DNA of 64,000 nucleotides, taken from positions 62,001-126,000 of the forward strand of contig JAUNLK010000002.1 in the NCBI GenBank assembly GCA_030535395.1, written 5' to 3'. Below the pieces are notes generated by a model, which had not been told where the DNA came from, did not search any database, and worked only from the letters and a program-made list of their open reading frames with translations. Shown piece after piece: positions 17,496 to 27,058 of the stretch (within the stretch, counting starts at the first letter, position 1; the number at the start of each line of letters is the position of its first letter). The stretch is from Tissierellia bacterium. GTDB lineage: Bacteria > Bacillota > Clostridia > Tissierellales > Peptoniphilaceae. Both the position numbers and the translations under genes were made by a program.

Positions 17496-18269
17496 TTATT
17501 TGAATTCTGGGGCGCGTTTTTCCAAGAAAGCGGCCATGCCCTCGGTTTGATCGTCGGTGGCAAAGCAGAGGCCGAACTTGGATTTTTCGATATCCATAGC
17601 CGTATCGATGTCAGCTTGGAGACCGGCATTGATGGCGTTCTTGGCGTATTTTACAGCTACAGGGCTCTTGGATGCGATGGTTTCGGCGAGTTTTTTCGCT
17701 TCGGCCATGAGCTCCTCGGGAGCAACCACTTTGTTGACCAGGCCAATTTCATAGGCGCGGTCGGCCTTGATGTTCACAGCTGCCAGGATCATTTCCTTGG
17801 CAATGCCCACACCTACGGTACGGGGCAGACGCTGGGTACCGCCGAATCCGGGGGTGATGCCCAGGCCCACTTCAGGCTGACCAAAGAGTGCCTTCTCGGA
17901 GGCAATGCGAATGTCGCAGGCCAGGGAGAGTTCACAGCCGCCGCCCAGGGCAAAGCCGTTGACTGCAGCGATGACGGGCACGTGGAGGCGCTCCACCTTC
18001 ATGAAGGTGTCCATCCCCTTTTGGCCGAAGGCAAAGCCCTCTTCCGAGGTGAGGGTGGACATCTCGGAGATGTCGGCACCGGCTACAAATGCCTTGCCTT
18101 CCCCGGTGAGGATGACGACCTTCAGATCTTCATCCTGGTCCAGTTCAGTGAACATGGCATTGAGTTCGTCCAAAACTTGGGAGTTGAGGGCGTTCAAACT
18201 CTTGGGCTTGTTGATGGTGACGGTGGCAATGCCATTTTCCTTTTCCAGGAGCAGATATTGGTAATCCAT
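17496..18269 (-). CDS. crt: Enoyl-CoA hydratase (crotonase)
   Basis: A 257-residue crotonase-fold enzyme that hydrates crotonyl-CoA to 3-hydroxybutyryl-CoA or the reverse. The oxyanion-hole segment FVAGADISEM and the ALGGGCELSLACDIR plus FGQPEVGLG segments with the two catalytic glutamates are intact. ATG 18269 is chosen because MDYQYLLLEKENG aligns with the N-terminus of clostridial Crt. A TTG six bases upstream, right after the thl stop, is the alternative and is better spaced from the AAGGG site. Middle gene of thl-crt-hbd. Confidence 0.95.
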   Translation of the reverse strand: MDYQYLLLEKENGIATVTINKPKSLNALNSQVLDELNAMFTELDQDEDLKVVILTGEGKAFVAGADISEMSTLTSEEGFAFGQKGMDTFMKVERLHVPVIAAVNGFALGGGCELSLACDIRIASEKALFGQPEVGLGITPGFGGTQRLPRTVGVGIAKEMILAAVNIKADRAYEIGLVNKVVAPEELMAEAKKLAETIASKSPVAVKYAKNAINAGLQADIDTAMDIEKSKFGLCFATDDQTEGMAAFLEKRAPEFK

Positions 18270-18275
18270 ATTCAA

Positions 18276-19460
18276 TTAGTCCCTTTCTACCACGAGAGCC
18301 GTACCTTGGCCGCCGCCGATGCACAGTGTGGCCAGGCCCTTCTTGGCGTCGCGACGCTTCATTTCATAGAGCAGGGTGGTGAGGATGCGGGCTCCACTTG
18401 CGCCAATGGGGTGACCAATGGCAATGGCGCCGCCGTTTACGTTTACTTTGTCCATATCCAGTTTCAGCTCATTGGCAACGGCCTTGGCTTGAGCTGCGAA
18501 AGCTTCGTTGGCTTCGATGAGGTCCAGCTCGTCAAATTCGAAACCAGCTTTTTCCATGGCTTTTCTGGAAGAGGGAATGGGACCGGTACCCATGATCTTG
18601 GGATCCACACCGGCGGAGGCATAGCCCACGATGGTGGCCATGGGTTCAATGCCCAGTTCCTTGGCTTTTTCTTCGCTCATTACCACGATGGCGGCAGCAC
18701 CGTCGTTGATCCCGGAGGCGTTGGCGGCGGTTACAGTTCCGTTTTCCTTGATGAAAGCGGGTTTCATTTTGCCAATGCCCTCAGCGGTAACGCCGTCGCG
18801 AATGTGCTCGTCGGTGTCCACTACGGTGACATTGCCCTTGCGGTCTTTTACTTCGAAGGGAACAATTTCATCCTTGAAGCGGCCTTCATTGCGAGCAGCT
18901 TCTGCGCGGTTTTGGCTGGTGGCTGCCAGTTCGTCTTGGTCCTGACGGGTGATGTTGAATTCCTTTGCAACATTTTCAGCGGTAACGCCCATGTGATAGT
19001 TGTTGAAGGCATCCCACAGACCGTCAACGATCATTTCGTCGACCAGCTTCTTGTCTCCCATGCGAGCGCCCCAGCGAGCGTCGTTGGAGATGAAGGGAGC
19101 CTTACTCATGGACTCGGTACCACCGGCAACTACGATATCAGCGTCGCCGGCCTTGATGATTTGAGCTGCCAAGGAAACGGTACGCAGTCCGGAACCACAA
19201 ACTTTGTTGATGGTCATGGAAGGTACTTCCTTGGGAATTCCTGCGGCCATGGACACCTGACGAGCTACGTTTTGTCCTTGACCGGCTTGAAGAACGTTAC
19301 CAAAAACGACTTCGTCTACGGTATCGGGGTTGACATTTGCACGTTCAAGAGCTTCCTTGACTGCCTTTGCGCCTAGTTCTACTGCACTCACCGATTTAAA
19401 GGAACCACCAAAATCCCCTACAGCGGTACGGACAGCACTAGCAATAACAACTTTCGTCAT
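18276..19460 (-). CDS. thl: Acetyl-CoA acetyltransferase (thiolase)
   Basis: A 394-residue biosynthetic-type thiolase. The acyl-enzyme cysteine is C88 in NKVCGSGLR, the histidine lies in [10 protein letters not shown], and the second cysteine in CIGGGQG near the C-terminus. It cleaves acetoacetyl-CoA to two acetyl-CoA, or condenses them. In this context it would take acetoacetyl-CoA made by the CoA-transferase at 30-32 kb and feed acetyl-CoA to Kce and Pta. AAGGAGGG precedes ATG 19460. It is first in its operon, behind a strong promoter. Confidence 0.95.
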   Translation of the reverse strand: MTKVVIASAVRTAVGDFGGSFKSVSAVELGAKAVKEALERANVNPDTVDEVVFGNVLQAGQGQNVARQVSMAAGIPKEVPSMTINKVCGSGLRTVSLAAQIIKAGDADIVVAGGTESMSKAPFISNDARWGARMGDKKLVDEMIVDGLWDAFNNYHMGVTAENVAKEFNITRQDQDELAATSQNRAEAARNEGRFKDEIVPFEVKDRKGNVTVVDTDEHIRDGVTAEGIGKMKPAFIKENGTVTAANASGINDGAAAIVVMSEEKAKELGIEPMATIVGYASAGVDPKIMGTGPIPSSRKAMEKAGFEFDELDLIEANEAFAAQAKAVANELKLDMDKVNVNGGAIAIGHPIGASGARILTTLLYEMKRRDAKKGLATLCIGGGQGTALVVERD

Positions 19461-19482
19461 GTAACCCTCCTTAAATTAATTA

Positions 19483-19501
19483 GAAATCATTCAACGATTT
19501 C
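19483..19501 (-). promoter_or_regulatory. Inverted repeat just downstream of the thl -10 box
   Basis: GAAATC-N7-GATTTC starts directly after the TATAAT box in the transcribed direction and covers the expected start of transcription. The position is right for a repressor operator, though the arms are short. Confidence 0.4.
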
Positions 19502-19530
19502 ATTATAATGCGGACCTACTCAAATTGCAA
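19502..19530 (-). promoter_or_regulatory. Promoter of thl-crt-hbd
   Basis: On the minus strand, TTGCAA (19525-19530), a 17-base spacer and a perfect TATAAT (19502-19507). It lies 42 bases upstream of the thl start. Confidence 0.8.
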
Positions 19531-19594
19531 CGAATCTGGGAATATTTTAACAAGAATCTATAAATATTTTTCGCTGCTAGTTACTTATACCCAT

Positions 19595-19625
19595 AAAAAA
19601 TCGCCGTATAGACGGCGATTTTCAT
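19595..19625 (-). terminator. Terminator of the lysine fermentation operon
   Basis: The hairpin AATCGCCGT/ACGGCGATT is flanked by A and T runs on both sides, so it can act in both directions. It lies about 90 bases beyond the kamE stop and separates that operon from the thl promoter. Confidence 0.85.
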
Positions 19626-19711
19626 TTTATTCTGAAATTGTTTAAAAAATATGCTGTACTTTCACCAATAGTCATATTTTTTAGCGTTTTCCCGAATTTA
19701 TTTTCTCAGAT

Positions 19712-20506
19712 TTATTTTTCTCTCTCCCGCTCTGCCAGGGTTTCCACAATGTAGGTGGCCACATCTTCCGCGAAAGTGTTTTGACCGAATCCTGCATCGT
19801 AGCCCAGTTCCTTGGCCAGTTCGTAGTTGATCCGGGGACCACCGCAGCAGATGAGCATGCGGTCCCGAATGCCCTCGGCCTCGGCCAGTTCAATGAGCTG
19901 GGTCATATTGGGAATGTGGGCGTTTTGCTGGGTGACCACTTGGGAAATGAGGATGGCATCGGCGTCCATTTCAATGGCCTTGGCGATGAGTTCCTCATTG
20001 GGTACTTGGGAGCCCATGTTGAGGGCGTTGATTCCCTCGTAGCGCTCCAGGCCGTAGTGGCCGGCGAAGCCCTTCATGTTCATAATGGCATCGATGCCCA
20101 CGGTGTGGGCGTCGGAACCGGTGCAGGCACCCACAATGGTGATTTCCCGGCCCAGGTTTTCCCGAATGTAGTCTTCCACTTCTTCCCGGCTCATGACATC
20201 CTCTGTCACCTTGGGCACTTTAATTTGGGTGAAGTCGATGGTGGCGGGCATTTCCGCGTAGACGATGAAGTAGGTGTATTCGATCCCCAGGTCCTTGGAG
20301 TAGATCACCGAGGGATTTTGGAAGCCCTGTTTCATGACGATTTGCTTGGCAGCTTCTTCCGCTTCCAAACCCACGGGCACGGGGAGGGTAAAGGACATTT
20401 GTACTTTCCCGTCGTTTAAGGTGTCCCCATAGGCCCTCACTTTGGTCAGATCTACCGCTTCCGCTTGCAGATTGTCGTTGGTATTTAAGTGCATTCCAGC
20501 GGTCAT
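19712..20506 (-). CDS. kamE: Lysine 5,6-aminomutase beta (cobalamin-binding) subunit
   Basis: A 264-residue subunit carrying the B12-binding Rossmann domain. The base-off motif GSDAHTVGIDAIMNMKG gives the cobalt-ligating H134. K145 just after it corresponds to the lysine that holds PLP in the Clostridium sticklandii enzyme. CGGPRINYELAKELGYDAGFG closes the domain. With KamD it converts beta-lysine to 3,5-diaminohexanoate. ATG 20506 overlaps the kamD stop (ATGA), so the two are coupled. Last gene of the operon. Confidence 0.95.
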   Translation of the reverse strand: MTAGMHLNTNDNLQAEAVDLTKVRAYGDTLNDGKVQMSFTLPVPVGLEAEEAAKQIVMKQGFQNPSVIYSKDLGIEYTYFIVYAEMPATIDFTQIKVPKVTEDVMSREEVEDYIRENLGREITIVGACTGSDAHTVGIDAIMNMKGFAGHYGLERYEGINALNMGSQVPNEELIAKAIEMDADAILISQVVTQQNAHIPNMTQLIELAEAEGIRDRMLICCGGPRINYELAKELGYDAGFGQNTFAEDVATYIVETLAEREREK

Positions 20507-22074
20507 ACCAGTTCCCTCCCTTCCGTCATCAGTGGAATAAAGGGATTGAAGTAGTCGGGAGCTTTTTCCAGTACGCCTTCCAAGCCCTTACCGCCATCCC
20601 GTGCGCGTTTTACATCTCCGAATTTACCCTGTTCGATGGTGGCGAAAATGCCATCGGCCTCGATGTCGGCCAGGAGTTTCTCGGCTTTTTCCAATACTTC
20701 ATTGGCCCGAGTCTCCATGATGCCGCCCCGCTTGAACTCGATGTCATCCCCCAGGTCGTGGGCGTTGTTGAAGATGTACTGTGCGTTTTCCACGGCCAGG
20801 TAGCGGTCCTGAATGTGGGGGGTGTGGACGGCTTCGGTCATCATCCCCAGAAGTTGCAGGCCCTGGTGGCTCATAATGGAGATGAGGTTGAACATGGCGT
20901 CTTGAATGTGGCCCTTCATGATATTACCGGTCATGAATTTGGTGGGGGGCATGTATTTCAAGGGCGCCTTGGGGAAGATTTGACGGGCCATTTTGGCTTG
21001 GGCCAGTTCGTAGAGGAAGCCATTTTTCATATTGGGATCCATCTCGAAGGCGTGTCCCAGACCCATTTGCTCCTCGGGCAGGGCTGCAAAGAGGGCAAAT
21101 TGCTCGTTCATGAACTGACTGGACAGGACGGTGTGGGCCTCTTCGTAGGCATCGGCGGTGGTGAGGTAGTTGTCCTCGCCGGTGTTGATGATGATGCCGG
21201 CATAGCCGTTGATGACCCGGGAGAAGTATTGGTCCACCAGAGTTCTTTGCATATTGATGTCTCTGAAGAGAATGCCGTAGAGGGCGTCGTTGAGCATGAC
21301 GTCCAGGCGCTCCACGGCCCCCATGGCTGCAATCTCGGGCATGCAGAGTCCGGAGCAGTAGTTACAGAGGCGAATGTATTTTCCAACTTTTTCCCCAGCT
21401 TCGTCCAGGGCCTCCCGCATGAGGCGGAAGTTTTCCTGGGTGGCATAGGTTCCCCCAAAGCCGCCGGTGGGGGCGTGGTAGGGAACGAAGTCCAGAAGGG
21501 ACTGACCGGTGGTGCGGATGACGGCGATGATGTCTGCCCCCTGCATGGCGGCAGCTTTGGCCTGTACGATGTCCTCGTAGATATTCCCCGTAGCTACAAT
21601 GAGGTAGAGGAGGGGACGGGGCCCTTCGCCGATTTCTTCCAGGTATTGATTTCTGCGTTCTCTGGCAGCGTCGATTTTTGCCACGCCTTTTTTGGCCTCT
21701 TCCACGGCGACTCTGCGCACTTCCTCATCGGGATGTCTGGGCAGGTCGGTGAGGTTCAAGGAGCCGGCGGCAACTTCGTCTGCAATGGCTTGGGCATCGA
21801 GACCGGTTTCGATCATGGCATTGGCCATCCAGTAGGCGATTCCCTTGTTCAAACCACCATTGTCCTTTACGTGGTCCACGACCACATTGGGCTTGGGTAC
21901 TTCGGCCTCGTCTTGGCCGTCCACTCCAAGAAGTCGAACTACGGCGCGCTCAGTAGCCACGGTGGTATGGGCGTCGATAAATTCTTGGACTTCCTGGGCG
22001 ATGAGTCGAGCTGATCGTCTAGAAGAGTCGATCAATTCTTGGTTGAGATGTAGTTCCCCCAAATGATTCACCAT
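20503..22074 (-). CDS. kamD: Lysine 5,6-aminomutase alpha subunit
   Basis: A 523-residue TIM-barrel subunit. Long stretches are near-identical to the family: VVVDHVKDNGGLN, ATGNIYEDIVQAKAAAMQGA, YIRLCNYCSGLCMPEIAAMG and INTGEDNYLTTADAYEEAHT. It binds PLP and substrate, while KamE brings adenosylcobalamin. Start ATG 22074 overlaps the kamC stop by seven bases. There is no good ribosome site, so translation probably depends on reinitiation from kamC. Confidence 0.95.
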   Translation of the reverse strand: MVNHLGELHLNQELIDSSRRSARLIAQEVQEFIDAHTTVATERAVVRLLGVDGQDEAEVPKPNVVVDHVKDNGGLNKGIAYWMANAMIETGLDAQAIADEVAAGSLNLTDLPRHPDEEVRRVAVEEAKKGVAKIDAARERRNQYLEEIGEGPRPLLYLIVATGNIYEDIVQAKAAAMQGADIIAVIRTTGQSLLDFVPYHAPTGGFGGTYATQENFRLMREALDEAGEKVGKYIRLCNYCSGLCMPEIAAMGAVERLDVMLNDALYGILFRDINMQRTLVDQYFSRVINGYAGIIINTGEDNYLTTADAYEEAHTVLSSQFMNEQFALFAALPEEQMGLGHAFEMDPNMKNGFLYELAQAKMARQIFPKAPLKYMPPTKFMTGNIMKGHIQDAMFNLISIMSHQGLQLLGMMTEAVHTPHIQDRYLAVENAQYIFNNAHDLGDDIEFKRGGIMETRANEVLEKAEKLLADIEADGIFATIEQGKFGDVKRARDGGKGLEGVLEKAPDYFNPFIPLMTEGRELV

Positions 22075-23705
22075 CCATTCTTTAGTGTGTCGATAGCGTA
22101 CGATGTAATTTCTCGAGGAAGCCCCATGAGATGGGCAATGCGAATGGCGTCTTTGGGTACCTCGTCGAGATTGGATACTTCCATTAAGTGATAGTCCATG
22201 AGTTCATTGATGCCCCTCAGGGGATCCCCCTCGTGGGCTTCCAATTCCTCTAAGTCGATATTGGCAAGGCCCACCACCTGGAGGTGCTTGATGCCCTCCA
22301 GGTGGGTCACCTTGTCAAAGTGGGTGGTCAGTAGGGTCATGGCGGGCTTGTCCCTCAAAAAGCGAACAATGGCCAGGCTAATGGCATAGCCCTCCTGGGG
22401 ATTGGTGCCCCGGGCCAGCTCGTCAATGAGGAGCAGCCCCCGCTGGTGTGCCCTGGCAATGGCGTGGGTCACATTTTCGATTTCCCCGCCAAAGGTGGAC
22501 AGCCCACTGGTGGTGGACTGATAGTCCCCGATGGAGGTGCGAACGAAGGCGTTGAGGCCCAGGCGCAGGGACCTGGCCGGTACAAACAGCCCCATTTGCG
22601 CCATGACGGAGACCAGGCCCACCAGTTTCAGGCTGATGGTCTTGCCCCCCATATTGGCCCCTGTGATACAGGTGACACCCTCCTTTAGGCTGATGGAGAT
22701 GGAGGTGAAGGACATGTTTTCGCGCTTGAGGTTTTCCTCAATTTTGGGATATCTCCCCTCCACCAGCTCCAGGCGGTGCTCCTCTATAATTTCAGGCTTC
22801 ACGCCCCCAATTTTTCGGGTGAGATCGGCCTTGGCCAGATACAGGTCTAAGTTTGCTATGGCGTGTATATTGGTTTTTATTTTTTTGTCGTATTTGGCAA
22901 TTTCCTGGGAAATTTCCTGGAGGACCCTCTGGGTGGCGTCGAACTCTTTGCTCTTGGCCTTTTCAATGTCCTCCTGGAGATTAAGTAGCTCAGCCCCGGG
23001 CTTGAGGCTGAAGATGACATTGTGGAATGTCTCTTGGTTGTAGGTCAGGTAGGGTGCGCTTTCGGCCCGGGCCAGGGCTTTTTTGTCGTCTTTGGGCAGG
23101 GTGATGGTCAAATCTCCCCCCAGGGCCAGGTCGTATTCCTCTTTGAGTTTCGAGCGGATGCTTCTCAGGGAGGCCCGATACTCGTTTTCCAATTGGCTCC
23201 TGCGCTTTCGAGATTTGGTGAGAAAGTCGGAGTAGGAGTCGTAGAGGTAGAAGGACTGGGGGTTTTGCCCCTCTGGATTGAGATAGTCCATCAGCTCATC
23301 CAGGGGAACAAAGGTGAGTTTTACATCATCCCGGGCTTTTTCCGGCAGAAATTTTTGAAGGTGCTGGGAGGCATAGACCAGACTTTTAATTTCAAAAATT
23401 TCCACTTCACTGAGGATATTGCCCCCCTTGGCTCGGCGCAGGGAGTAGCGAATATCCTTGACGGTGTGGAGCAGCTTCAGGGCCTCTTTGGCCTGTTCAC
23501 GGTCCCAGGAAAGGATGATCTCCAGAAGGTCCAGGTCCCTTCTGAGATAGTCCTCGGTGCCCAAAGGATAGGGACGGAGTGCTTTTTTATACTCCAATCC
23601 GTAGGGAGTCAGCGGACGCATTTTTTCCAGGATGAAGTCCCAGTCGATGGCCCTCTTCACTTGTTCGTCCATGAAGGCATCCATGGTGATTTTGTCCTTG
23701 CTCAT
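22068..23705 (-). CDS. kamC: Lysine 5,6-aminomutase reactivase ATPase, MutS-like
   Basis: A 545-residue MutS-family ATPase without the mismatch-recognition domain. The core and lever region (about 60-330) has coiled-coil character. The ATPase domain follows with Walker A TGANMGGKTIS, Walker B LLLIDELARGTNP and the MutS segment TTSGLSTFGGEIENV. Its position in the lysine aminomutase operon matches KamC, thought to release damaged cobalamin from the aminomutase together with KamB. It overlaps kamB by four bases. The reactivase role is known from family annotation and not evident from sequence alone. Confidence 0.9.
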   Translation of the reverse strand: MSKDKITMDAFMDEQVKRAIDWDFILEKMRPLTPYGLEYKKALRPYPLGTEDYLRRDLDLLEIILSWDREQAKEALKLLHTVKDIRYSLRRAKGGNILSEVEIFEIKSLVYASQHLQKFLPEKARDDVKLTFVPLDELMDYLNPEGQNPQSFYLYDSYSDFLTKSRKRRSQLENEYRASLRSIRSKLKEEYDLALGGDLTITLPKDDKKALARAESAPYLTYNQETFHNVIFSLKPGAELLNLQEDIEKAKSKEFDATQRVLQEISQEIAKYDKKIKTNIHAIANLDLYLAKADLTRKIGGVKPEIIEEHRLELVEGRYPKIEENLKRENMSFTSISISLKEGVTCITGANMGGKTISLKLVGLVSVMAQMGLFVPARSLRLGLNAFVRTSIGDYQSTTSGLSTFGGEIENVTHAIARAHQRGLLLIDELARGTNPQEGYAISLAIVRFLRDKPAMTLLTTHFDKVTHLEGIKHLQVVGLANIDLEELEAHEGDPLRGINELMDYHLMEVSNLDEVPKDAIRIAHLMGLPREITSYAIDTLKNGW

Positions 23706-24715
23706 CCTTGCCCCCTCATGAGGTCCACAATAGGTACATCCTCAATGCGCTCCTTGAGGGCACGGAGGAAGCGGCCACTCTCAAATTGATAGCCCTCCGG
23801 TGCATAGGGATTGGCGGTAATGGCCACCAGCTTGGAGGCGTGGGCCACGGCCAAATTCAGTCCCCGGATGGTGAAGCGGCGGTAGCTCTTGCTGTCAATG
23901 AAGATCTTGGTGGGGTCTTTCACCACAATGGTGTAGGAGGAGGGCTTGGAGTGCTGCATTAAGGTCTCCACCACGCTGCCCACCAGGGCACCGGAGACCA
24001 GAATGTAGGCCGTATCCTCCCCCACCACCTCTGCCAGTCTTCTCCCCGCCATGAGGGAGGTGGCCACGGGAATTTCCGTGACCGCCCCCTTCCGGTCCAT
24101 GACGGCCAGGGTGTGCTCCTCCAAGAGGGGCTGAAACTCTGGCAGCTCCGGCAGGGCAAAGAGCTTGGCCACATGCGCCGTGTCCTCCACCACTCGCTCC
24201 ATGCTCCGGTGGTAGGCGGCACCGGTGGCGAGGATGGTGGCGGAGGTGAGCTCGGGGGCGGCTTGGCTCTTGCGGTCCAAGGCCCCGTCCACCAGGACCA
24301 CTTGGGCCCCGTATCCCTGGAGGGCATCCAGGATGTGGGCCATGTCCCTCAGGGTTTGGGGACCGGAGACCTGGACATTGCCCCCGTACATCACCTTGGC
24401 CAGGACCACCGGGCCCAGAGGTGTCGCAAAGGGCGTCACCTCTTGAATGGCCATGGTGGCTTCGCTGAGCTCCATGAGCTTGGTGGTGGTGGCCACCAGG
24501 CTCTCAGCGGGCAGGTAGACGGTGGGCTTTTCCGTCTCCGTCAAGACGTCCACCCGCTCCCCATCCCTTCCGATGGAGGTGATGCCCATGGTGAGGCCCA
24601 TTTCCTCGGCCTCTGCCATGAGGGCATTTAGGGTGAAGGTCTTGCCTGAGTTTTTACTCATCCCGATGATGCTGACTCGGGAGTGTTCCGGATAGAGTTT
24701 TTCTAAGAGGTTCAC
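23702..24715 (-). CDS. kamB: Lysine 5,6-aminomutase reactivase subunit KamB
   Basis: A 337-residue protein with an N-terminal P-loop GMSKNSGKTFTLNAL (about 18-32) and no other motif I recognise. It contains LVDGALDRKSQA, which could be a Walker B-like strand. The product matches the KamB family that always accompanies KamC and KamDE in lysine fermenters. The likely role is in ATP-dependent reactivation of the B12 enzyme. The kamC start overlaps its stop; ten bases separate it from kamA upstream. Confidence 0.88.
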   Translation of the reverse strand: MNLLEKLYPEHSRVSIIGMSKNSGKTFTLNALMAEAEEMGLTMGITSIGRDGERVDVLTETEKPTVYLPAESLVATTTKLMELSEATMAIQEVTPFATPLGPVVLAKVMYGGNVQVSGPQTLRDMAHILDALQGYGAQVVLVDGALDRKSQAAPELTSATILATGAAYHRSMERVVEDTAHVAKLFALPELPEFQPLLEEHTLAVMDRKGAVTEIPVATSLMAGRRLAEVVGEDTAYILVSGALVGSVVETLMQHSKPSSYTIVVKDPTKIFIDSKSYRRFTIRGLNLAVAHASKLVAITANPYAPEGYQFESGRFLRALKERIEDVPIVDLMRGQG

Positions 24716-24724
24716 GATCCCCTC

Positions 24725-26011
24725 TTATTTCATGCGCTCCTTGTTGGCCTTGCTGCGTTCGTGACGGGGCAGTCCTTGGGGCTCCATGTATTTTTGTTCT
24801 TCGCCACGGAGGAGTTCGGTTACGCCGTCATCTTCGTTGCCTTCAGCGTAGAAGGGATCTTCATCCACAACATAGTTGGGCTCGGTGAAGGTGGTGATGA
24901 TGCCCTCGTAGTTTCTGAGAACGATCTTGTTGGGGGACTGACTGATGACATAGTTAGGCATAACGGGGGTCTTTCCGCCGCCACCGGGAGCGTCCACAAC
25001 GAAGGTGGGTACGCAGTAACCGGAGGTGTGACCGCGGAGACCTTCCATGATTTCGATCCCCTTGGAGACCTTGGTGCGGAAGTGCTCGATCCCCAGGGAG
25101 GGGTCACATTCGTAGATGTAGTAGGGGCGCACTCTCATTTGTACGAGGCCGTGTACCAGATCCCGCATTACCTTTACGGAGTCGTTGATGCCGCGCAGAA
25201 GTACGGATTGGTTGCCCAGGGGAACACCAGCGTCTGCGAGTTTTGCACAGGCTGCAGCGGCTTCGGGGGTGATTTCTCTGGGGGTGTTGAAGTGGGTGTT
25301 GAGCCAGATGGGGTGGTATTTTTTCAGCATGTCGATGAGCTCGTCGGTGATCCGCTGGGGCAGTACCACGGGTGCACGGCTACCGATGCGGACGATTTCA
25401 ACGTGGTCGATCTTTCTCAGTTCGCTGATGACATACTCGAGGCGCTCGTCGCTGACCAGAAGAGCGTCCCCACCGGAGAGGAGGACGTCGCGAACTTGAG
25501 GCGTTCTGCGGACGTATTCCAGACCCTTGTCGATTTGCTCCTTGGAGATGGTGGCGTCTTTACCACCGGCGAAGCGACGACGGGTGCAGTGACGGCAGTA
25601 CATGGAGCACATGTCGGTGATGAGGAAGAGGATGCGGTCGGGATAGCGGTGGGTGATGCCAGGTGCGGGGCTGTCGGCGTCCTCGTGGAGGGGGTCAGCC
25701 TGCTCGTAGGAAGCGGTGTTCAGCTCGAGACCTGCGGGAACTGCTTGGCGACGAACGGGGTCCTTGGGATCGTTGGGATCCATGATGGAAGCGTAGTAGG
25801 GGGTAATGGCCCAGCGGAAGCGAGCACCGGCTTCGTCGATTTCCTTGCGCTCTTCATCGGTGAGGTTGATGATTTTGCCCAGGGTTTCGGTATCGGAGAT
25901 GCGGTTTCTAACTTGCCATTGCCAGTCGTTCCACTCTTCTTCAGTTACGTCCTTGTACAGGGGGATGTCTTTGTAGTTTCTGCGAACGTTGTTGTACTTA
26001 GTGAAATCCAT
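24725..26011 (-). CDS. kamA: L-lysine 2,3-aminomutase
   Basis: A 428-residue radical-SAM, PLP-dependent enzyme catalysing the first step, L-lysine to L-beta-lysine. The cluster motif CSMYCRHC gives C135, C139 and C142. The glycine-rich PGGGGKTP segment holds the PLP lysine. Length and C-terminal extension match Clostridium subterminale KamA rather than the shorter EpmB group. AGGAGG precedes ATG 26011. Acts in the cytoplasm and is oxygen sensitive, consistent with an anaerobe. Confidence 0.96.
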   Translation of the reverse strand: MDFTKYNNVRRNYKDIPLYKDVTEEEWNDWQWQVRNRISDTETLGKIINLTDEERKEIDEAGARFRWAITPYYASIMDPNDPKDPVRRQAVPAGLELNTASYEQADPLHEDADSPAPGITHRYPDRILFLITDMCSMYCRHCTRRRFAGGKDATISKEQIDKGLEYVRRTPQVRDVLLSGGDALLVSDERLEYVISELRKIDHVEIVRIGSRAPVVLPQRITDELIDMLKKYHPIWLNTHFNTPREITPEAAAACAKLADAGVPLGNQSVLLRGINDSVKVMRDLVHGLVQMRVRPYYIYECDPSLGIEHFRTKVSKGIEIMEGLRGHTSGYCVPTFVVDAPGGGGKTPVMPNYVISQSPNKIVLRNYEGIITTFTEPNYVVDEDPFYAEGNEDDGVTELLRGEEQKYMEPQGLPRHERSKANKERMK

Positions 26012-26020
26012 TTTTTCCTC

Positions 26021-27058
26021 CTAAACAAAAAGTTGGGTGTAGAGATTGCGAAGGTCTTCGGAGTCACGCATGATTTGCAGGGTGAGTTCAGCGTGGCCCT
26101 TGGTGTATCCGTTACCGATCATCATGTTGACGTCCTTGCCTACCCCTTCAGCGCCGAGAGCAGCCTTGGTGAAGCTGGTGGCCATGGAGAAGAAGTACAC
26201 GAGACCGTCGTCCTTGGTGCAGAGAATGGAGGCCATTTCGGTGTTTTCCACATTGACGCAGTTGATCACTACATCGCAGAGCTCGCCACCGGTGACTTCC
26301 TCCACTTTTTCCAACAGGCCCACGGCGTCGGTGGCATCGGCTGCGATGCACACATCGGCAATGCCCATCTCTTGGATTTCCTTGAAGCGGGTTTCGTCGT
26401 AGTTGACGCAGATCACCTTGCCGGTGACGCCCACCCGACGCTTGGCTTCGTAGAGGCAGAGCATGCCGGCCTTACCGGGTCCACCGATGACCATGACGGT
26501 TTGGCCGAGTTTTGCGATTTTGGCCGTTTGGGCGGGAGCGCCGCAGACGTCCAGCACGCTAAGTACTAAGTTTTCGGGCAGATCGTCGGGAACGATGGAG
26601 TAGATGCCGGATTCAAAGAGAATGGCCTTGCCCTTGATTTCCACGCGGTCGATTTCGGGATTGATGGCCACGATCTCGTCGATGCGGAGGGGGGTCAGGG
26701 AGAGGGATACCAGAGTGGCAATTTTGTCCCCCACCTTGAGGTCGGTCTTGCCTTCCAGGGCGGGACCAATTTTTTCAACGGTGCCCAGGAGCATCCCACC
26801 GGAACCGGTGACGGGGTTTTGGTGTTTGCCCCGGGTTGCCACGATGTCCATGATGATTTCTTTGGTCTTGTCCAGATCCTTTTCCGCTTGATTGTAGATT
26901 TGGGTGAAGGATGCGGAGTCGATGTTCAGGGTGTCCACGTCAATGAGGATCTCGTTGTCGTAGATCTCCATGTCGTTGTCAATTTTAATGGCGGGTTGGG
27001 GCAGTATCCCCTTGGGCTCTAGTACCCGGTGGGTACCGTAGCGGTTTCCTTGCTTCAT
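26021..27058 (-). CDS. kdd: L-erythro-3,5-diaminohexanoate dehydrogenase
   Basis: A 345-residue NAD(P)-dependent oxidoreductase converting 3,5-diaminohexanoate to 3-keto-5-aminohexanoate with release of ammonia. The N-terminal GroES-like part is followed by a Rossmann domain with VMVIGGPGKAGMLCLYEA. The family-specific start YGTHRVLEPKGILPQ is present. It sits between kamA and kce, as in other lysine fermenters. Its start overlaps the kce stop by four bases. Confidence 0.94.
   Translation of the reverse strand: MKQGNRYGTHRVLEPKGILPQPAIKIDNDMEIYDNEILIDVDTLNIDSASFTQIYNQAEKDLDKTKEIIMDIVATRGKHQNPVTGSGGMLLGTVEKIGPALEGKTDLKVGDKIATLVSLSLTPLRIDEIVAINPEIDRVEIKGKAILFESGIYSIVPDDLPENLVLSVLDVCGAPAQTAKIAKLGQTVMVIGGPGKAGMLCLYEAKRRVGVTGKVICVNYDETRFKEIQEMGIADVCIAADATDAVGLLEKVEEVTGGELCDVVINCVNVENTEMASILCTKDDGLVYFFSMATSFTKAALGAEGVGKDVNMMIGNGYTKGHAELTLQIMRDSEDLRNLYTQLFV

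Noticed and set aside
17469..19376. A 635-codon open frame opposite crt and thl
   Set aside because: It is the antisense shadow of two clear enzymes. It lacks a ribosome site and gives a low-complexity Gly/His/Phe-rich product, as GC-rich codon bias creates.
24761..26569. A 602-codon open frame opposite kamA and kdd
   Set aside because: Antisense to well-identified genes with catalytic motifs; the product resembles no family.
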